64,000 nucleotides of DNA from Synergistaceae bacterium UBA6101 (GTDB lineage Bacteria > Synergistota > Synergistia > Synergistales > Synergistaceae). This document shows, in pieces, positions 60,477-64,000 of this stretch. The stretch covers positions 1 through 64,000 of the forward strand of contig DIWR01000015.1 of NCBI GenBank assembly GCA_002428495.1, given 5' to 3'. The notes under the pieces were generated by a model. The model searched no databases and was not told the DNA's origin. It saw nothing but the letters and a program-made list of their open reading frames with translations. A program made the position numbers and the translations under genes. How positions within the stretch are numbered: position 1 is the stretch's first letter; each line of letters starts with the position of its first letter.

Positions 60477-61871
60477 TTATGCCAATGGGAGCCTGATCGT
60501 GAATGTACTCCCTTCGCCTTCCCTGCTTTCTGCAGTTACGCTGCCGCCATGTGCCTCCACCGCAGCTTTTGTTATAGCCAGTCCTATTCCAAGTCCTCCG
60601 CTTGATCTGGTCCTTGATTTGTCTGTCCTGTAGAATCGTTCAAATATATAGGGAAGATCTTCGGCTGAAATTCCAATGCCTGTGTCTTTCACTCTGATGA
60701 TCACCTCCGCGGATGATCTTTCAAGGGAAATAGTGGCCACACCTCCGCGGTCTGTATACCTCAGTGCGTTGGAAAGAAGGTTTTCCACTGCCTGCCTTAT
60801 CTTGTTTCCATCTGCCGCAAACATTACATTCTCTTCGATCTCCCTTTTCAGTTCCACTGACTTTGCTCTGTAAAGAGGATCAAAGGTCATTGCCGCATTT
60901 TCGGTCTCTTTTGAAAGGTTTATAGATTGAAGCACAAGGCTTTTTCCGGCATTTTCTATCGAAGTAAGTTTTTCAATTTCAGAAATCATCGTAGAAAGCC
61001 TGTCTATCTCATCAACTGTGAGTTTGACCCTTTCTTTTGTGGGTTCCCACACCCCATCCTCGAATGCTTCAAGGTGTGATTTGATGATCGTAAGCGGATT
61101 TCTAAGCTCATGAGCAATATCGCTCATAAGCCTCTTGCGAAGCTCCTCCTGTTCCTCGAGGCTGAGCCCGAGCCTGTTGATGCTGTCGATCAGCTGCTGG
61201 AGTTCCGTGATGTCTGATCTGAGGTCACCCTGTACTCTGTATTTGCCTCTGCTTATGAGAGATGCCATCTTTGAAACATTAAGTATCGGCCTGCTTATTA
61301 CATCGGCCATAATAAAAGATATGATCACAGCTGCCATCAGCATAAATGCTATAGCGTACACCATGTGGGAATTAAACTTCTTCAGGAAGATCCCCTCCCT
61401 GCTCTCTCTGAAAGGCAGGCAGAGAAAACGAACTTTTCCGACTAATTTGCCCCCGGAAGAGACAGGAAGTTCGTTCATTACCAGTTCCGGTGCCATTGAT
61501 CTCATAAAACCGGGGGTATCCTTGTTTTCACTTTTTAAACCGGGGCCCCGCATGTGGCCATGTCTCATCGATCGTCTGAATTCAGCTATCAGGATGCCAT
61601 CCGGATCATAGAGAGCAGCATGCACCATAGGCCATCTGAGGATATCTCCCTTGAGCTCGGCCAGCACCTCTTTATTCCAATTGCCTTCAGAGTCGTATAT
61701 CTCTTCTAGGACCCTTACCGCTTCCTGCTGGTCATCGTGAAGCCTGTCAGAAGAATAAAGGCGGAATTGCCTGTCCAGAAGCTTTGAGATCCCGGTAGGG
61801 ATGACAAGCATACATATAATAACGATGACCACATACTGTACGAGCATCTGTGTCCTGAGGGAGCGCTTCAT
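60477..61871 (-). CDS. Sensor histidine kinase of the efflux operon
   Basis: 464-residue membrane kinase: helix 1 about 12-30, periplasmic sensor about 31-168 containing a Met/His/Arg-rich stretch (SMRHGHMRGPG, 101-111), helix 2 about 170-190, HAMP, then the kinase core with His254 in DIAHELRNPLTII. N-box LLSNALRYTDRGG, G1 DTGIG and G2 GLGIGLA are seen. The Met/His-rich periplasmic patch could bind a metal such as copper or silver; that is a guess. Five bases after the response regulator gene. Confidence 0.9.
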   Translation of the reverse strand: MKRSLRTQMLVQYVVIVIICMLVIPTGISKLLDRQFRLYSSDRLHDDQQEAVRVLEEIYDSEGNWNKEVLAELKGDILRWPMVHAALYDPDGILIAEFRRSMRHGHMRGPGLKSENKDTPGFMRSMAPELVMNELPVSSGGKLVGKVRFLCLPFRESREGIFLKKFNSHMVYAIAFMLMAAVIISFIMADVISRPILNVSKMASLISRGKYRVQGDLRSDITELQQLIDSINRLGLSLEEQEELRKRLMSDIAHELRNPLTIIKSHLEAFEDGVWEPTKERVKLTVDEIDRLSTMISEIEKLTSIENAGKSLVLQSINLSKETENAAMTFDPLYRAKSVELKREIEENVMFAADGNKIRQAVENLLSNALRYTDRGGVATISLERSSAEVIIRVKDTGIGISAEDLPYIFERFYRTDKSRTRSSGGLGIGLAITKAAVEAHGGSVTAESREGEGSTFTIRLPLA

Positions 61872-61875
61872 TTAT

Positions 61876-62556
61876 TTACTCCGATATCCTGTATCCGAAG
61901 CCATGAACTGTTTTGATATATCCGTTCTCGTGCTCGCGGTCAGCAAGTTTTTTTCTGATGTTTTTGATGTAGCTGTCGATCGAGCGCTCAAAAGCATCAT
62001 ATTCATATCCAAGGGCATATGTGATAAGTTCATCTCTCGTCCATGTCTTGTCCTGCCTTGACGCCATCTTTGAAAAGATCATGAATTCATTTTTTGTCAG
62101 GGGGATGTCCTCTCCGTTTTTTGTGACTGTGAATCTTGCGGTATCTATGACCAGATGCTCTCCAACGGTTATCGTCTCTCCGTTTTCCTGATCAAAAGAC
62201 GCAGAACCCCTGAGGTTGGCCCTTATCCTTGCCATGAGCACTCTCGGACTGAATGGCTTGATGATGTAGTCATCCGCTCCGGCATCAAGACCTGCTATGA
62301 CATCGTCTTCCCCGCTCTTGGCAGTTACCATTATTATCGGGACTGCGGAGGATCTTCTTATCTCCCTGCAGACCGCCTCACCTCTCATCCCGGGAAGCAT
62401 CAGGTCCAGGATCACAAGGTCAAATGCTCCCCCATTGAACATTCTGAGAGCTTCGATACCGTCTGGGGCTATGTCTGCTTCATATCCTTCCCGAAGCATA
62501 TAAGCCTTTTCAACATCGGCAATGGCTTTTTCATCTTCAACGATAAGGATTTTCAC
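61876..62556 (-). CDS. Response regulator, OmpR family, of the efflux operon
   Basis: 226 residues from the GTG start at 62556, which makes the protein begin MKILIVEDE and has GGGGGTGGA upstream. The receiver has VEDE at 6-9, phospho-acceptor Asp51 (ILDLMLPG) and the Lys in IIKPFSP. The winged-helix output domain ends IKTVHGFGYRIS. It probably controls this operon, through the direct repeat at 63395-63426 upstream of the Spy-like gene. Confidence 0.91.
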   Translation of the reverse strand: MKILIVEDEKAIADVEKAYMLREGYEADIAPDGIEALRMFNGGAFDLVILDLMLPGMRGEAVCREIRRSSAVPIIMVTAKSGEDDVIAGLDAGADDYIIKPFSPRVLMARIRANLRGSASFDQENGETITVGEHLVIDTARFTVTKNGEDIPLTKNEFMIFSKMASRQDKTWTRDELITYALGYEYDAFERSIDSYIKNIRKKLADREHENGYIKTVHGFGYRISE

Positions 62557-62669
62557 AGCGTCCACCCCCACTATCAACGTTCTTTGTCCATAATTGATAT
62601 TGATAAAAAATTAGAACAACTTCAGTTTCAACCAGTATAAAGCAAAAAAAGAACAAAAGAATGACAATT

Positions 62670-62701
62670 CTACTGGGATCGGTCTACGCCGGCCCCAGTA
62701 G
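62670..62701 (-). terminator. Hairpin between the Spy-like gene and the response regulator gene
   Basis: CTACTGGG (62670-62677) and CCCAGTAG (62694-62701) are perfectly complementary with a 16-nt GC-rich loop. The tail on the minus strand is only modestly T-rich. It may partly stop transcription so that the small periplasmic protein is made in excess. Confidence 0.55.
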
Positions 62702-62716
62702 TAAAATTATAATTGT

Positions 62717-63322
62717 CTACTGTTGTGTTGGGTTGTTTTTGAATTCCTGGCCGAAGCCGCGACCGTTCCTGAATGCCTCCGGGTTTTTGAGCATTTCTTC
62801 GAGACGAGCATTGTCTCTGTCATTTTTGATCTTCTGTATCTTTGCGTTAAGATCTCGTATCTTTGCTTTGTTTGGTGCTTCTTTCTGAAGCTCAGTCCTT
62901 ATTTCGGAATGGAACTTCCTTATCTCTTCCATCTGTGCTCTGTCCTGCGGAGAGAATTCGCGTTTGGGACCTCTGGCCTGCGCGTTAAACTTTGATGGGT
63001 CCTTAAGTATCTCCTCGAAATGAGCCGTCTCGATCTCACGGTTTAGCTTCTGGATCTTTTCGTGGACATCGCGGGCCTTCGCCTTATTGGGGATCTCCTT
63101 CTGAAGCTCCGCCCTCATTTCGATATGAAGCTTGGCTCTTTCATCCATTTTTGCCCTGGTTTCAGGTGTTGTATCCTGCCACATCTGCTGACCATACCCC
63201 ATATGCAACCCAGCACCAGGGCCAGAACCGCATTTTTCTGTTTTGCCATATCCTGGAGCGGCCATCGCGCTGCCCGCAAAGACAAGGACTAATATTGCTG
63301 CTGCAAAAATTTTCTTTTTCAT
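62717..63322 (-). CDS. Spy/CpxP-like periplasmic protein with an internal duplication
   Basis: 201 residues. Signal peptide about 1-21. After a Gly/Met-rich linker the protein contains two copies of a roughly 60-residue helical unit (about 54-112 and 126-185), each with ELQKE[IA]PNKAK (72-82 and 144-154) and a D-P-x-x-F or N-P-E-A-F end. The charged helices with Arg/Lys-Glu patterns resemble Spy, CpxP and zinc-resistance proteins, which act as chaperones or metal sensors feeding two-component systems. First gene of the seven-gene operon; GGAGG precedes the ATG. Family match is by pattern, not certain. Confidence 0.75.
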   Translation of the reverse strand: MKKKIFAAAILVLVFAGSAMAAPGYGKTEKCGSGPGAGLHMGYGQQMWQDTTPETRAKMDERAKLHIEMRAELQKEIPNKAKARDVHEKIQKLNREIETAHFEEILKDPSKFNAQARGPKREFSPQDRAQMEEIRKFHSEIRTELQKEAPNKAKIRDLNAKIQKIKNDRDNARLEEMLKNPEAFRNGRGFGQEFKNNPTQQ

Positions 63323-63394
63323 TTACATCGACCTCCAAATTTATAATCAACATCATTTGATGTTCCATGATGCTAGTCTATCTATACCATATGG

Positions 63395-63426
63395 AGATTT
63401 TATGATGTAAATGTGTAGATTTTATG
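63395..63426. promoter_or_regulatory. Direct repeat, candidate response-regulator binding site
   Basis: AGATTTTATG occurs at 63395-63404 and again at 63417-63426, exactly 22 bp apart (two helical turns), 73-104 bp upstream of the Spy-like gene. A separate perfect inverted repeat, AACATCA/TGATGTT, is at 63349-63364. OmpR-type regulators bind such direct repeats, so the regulator at 61876-62556 is the natural candidate. Confidence 0.5.
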
Positions 63427-63479
63427 GAGATTAATTAAGATCAGTACCTGCACGACACTCAGAACGACTGCTTTCATCA

Positions 63480-63525
63480 CTAAAAAAGCTTCCGCTTAAG
63501 ACAGTTTCAGTTTAAGCGGAAGCTT
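63480..63525 (-). terminator. Terminator of the 2-oxoacid oxidoreductase operon
   Basis: AAGCTTCCGCTTAA (63486-63499) and TTAAGCGGAAGCTT (63512-63525) pair perfectly over 14 bases. On the minus strand the stem is followed by six T's. Confidence 0.85.
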
Positions 63526-63562
63526 CGTATTATTATATCCGGACAGAGGGGCATAAAAATTT

Positions 63563-64000
63563 TTAGTTTGAAAGTCCTATCTTTCGTCCAAGCTCGTAAG
63601 CCTTCATGTTGCTTTCTAGAAATTCGGGTTTTCTTGCACCCAGTTTCTGTTTGATTATTTCTCTTGCAGTATCGTCTGAAATAAAATCAGACATTGCAAT
63701 GACCACTCCGAGGATAACTATATTTACAGCCCTTTCGTTCTCAAGGCTTCCTGCTATCTGGGAAGCTTCGACCGGTACAACTTTGATGTCATCCCTTGAA
63801 GGGGCATACTTGGCCATATCGCTGTTATAGATAAGGGTACCGCCGGATTTGACTGACTTTTCGTATTTATCGAGCGAAGGCTGATTAAGAGCTACTACCA
63901 CATCAGGTTTTGTTACGAATGGCGACCCTATCTCCTTGTCACTCACAGTAACTCCGCAGTTAGCCGTTCCGCCTCTCATCTCCGGTCCATACGAGGGGAG
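63563..64000 (-). CDS. 2-oxoacid:ferredoxin oxidoreductase gamma subunit (partial, start beyond the window)
   Basis: The C-terminal 145 residues of a KorC/VorC-type gamma subunit. The reading frame stays open to the last base of the window, with PSYGPEMRGGTANCGV at its left edge, the family hallmark, then EIGSPFVTKPDVVVALNQPSLDKY. This subunit with alpha, beta and a ferredoxin-like delta subunit decarboxylates 2-oxoglutarate or branched-chain 2-oxoacids to acyl-CoA with ferredoxin. The other subunits should lie just outside, at the right. It is the last gene of its operon, before the terminator at 63480-63525. Confidence 0.9.
   Translation of the reverse strand, partial: LPSYGPEMRGGTANCGVTVSDKEIGSPFVTKPDVVVALNQPSLDKYEKSVKSGGTLIYNSDMAKYAPSRDDIKVVPVEASQIAGSLENERAVNIVILGVVIAMSDFISDDTAREIIKQKLGARKPEFLESNMKAYELGRKIGLSN

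Noticed and set aside
1..64000. tRNA, rRNA and insertion-sequence transposase genes
   Set aside because: No cloverleaf with a T-loop GTTCRA pattern and no rRNA-like block was recognised on reading the sequence; none of the open frames resembles a transposase or integrase.

Overview
The window looks like chromosomal DNA of an anaerobic, amino-acid-fermenting diderm, most probably a member of the Synergistota. Three things point there. The first is a porin built as signal peptide, one S-layer-homology (SLH) domain, coiled coil and outer-membrane barrel (36709-38172). The second is a clear two-membrane outfit: a TolC-family channel, an OmpH/Skp-like chaperone and a Spy-like periplasmic protein. 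The third is ferredoxin-linked amino-acid catabolism: indolepyruvate oxidoreductase IorAB, a 2-oxoacid oxidoreductase gamma subunit, two tungsten-type aldehyde ferredoxin oxidoreductases and peptide uptake. This assignment is inference from gene content; no rRNA or tRNA gene was found.

Layout. 307-3120 (+): four-cluster ferredoxin, AOR-family oxidoreductase and a ThiS/MoaD-like protein. 3214-13319 (-): a catabolic cluster running from a saccharopine-dehydrogenase-like enzyme through a GntR regulator, a class-I glutamine amidotransferase, an Asp/Glu-racemase-family protein and a complete dipeptide ABC transporter to a PLP-dependent amino-acid racemase, with a consensus promoter and overlapping palindromes upstream. 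13575-16379: decayed lysE remnant, QueT-like transporter, gpsA and a RelE-type toxin-antitoxin pair. 16526-23235: radA, a sodium:solute symporter, adenosine-specific kinase, OmpH/Skp-like protein, DUF3343 protein, a ClC channel and two unknown small proteins. 23249-27830: LUD protein, second AOR and second MoaD-like protein (-), then a DUF997 protein and panF (+).

27892-35655 (-): a full phosphate regulon, pstS-pstC-pstA-pstB-phoU-response regulator-histidine kinase, preceded by four PHO-box-like half-sites in 11-bp phase. Two gaps inside it (about 0.5 and 0.7 kb) hold repeats: arrays of degenerate 11-nt units (core AA[TG]C[AG][AG]TTG) arranged in opposite orientations around nested palindromes. 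A third 11-nt array lies between relE and radA. 35815-43420: secreted unknown protein, SLH porin, Sir2, FolD, LarC with a His-rich tail, and a secreted protein made of four diverged copies of one domain.

43559-56042: iorBA, then gyrA-psd-pssA, nitroreductase, Lrp regulator, carAB, and a hypoxanthine/uracil-DNA-glycosylase-family gene. 56078-63322 (-): a seven-gene unit (Spy-like protein, response regulator, histidine kinase, TolC, MacA-like, MacB-like ATPase, MacB-like permease) that reads as an envelope-stress sensing and efflux module. The window ends inside a 2-oxoacid oxidoreductase gamma-subunit gene.

Most of the window is ordinary housekeeping and metabolism. The best leads for something undescribed are the phased 11-nt arrays, the racemase/amidotransferase/peptide-uptake cluster, the four-repeat secreted protein behind a 27-bp palindrome, and the two AOR-sulfur-carrier pairs, one of which lacks the Gly-Gly tail.
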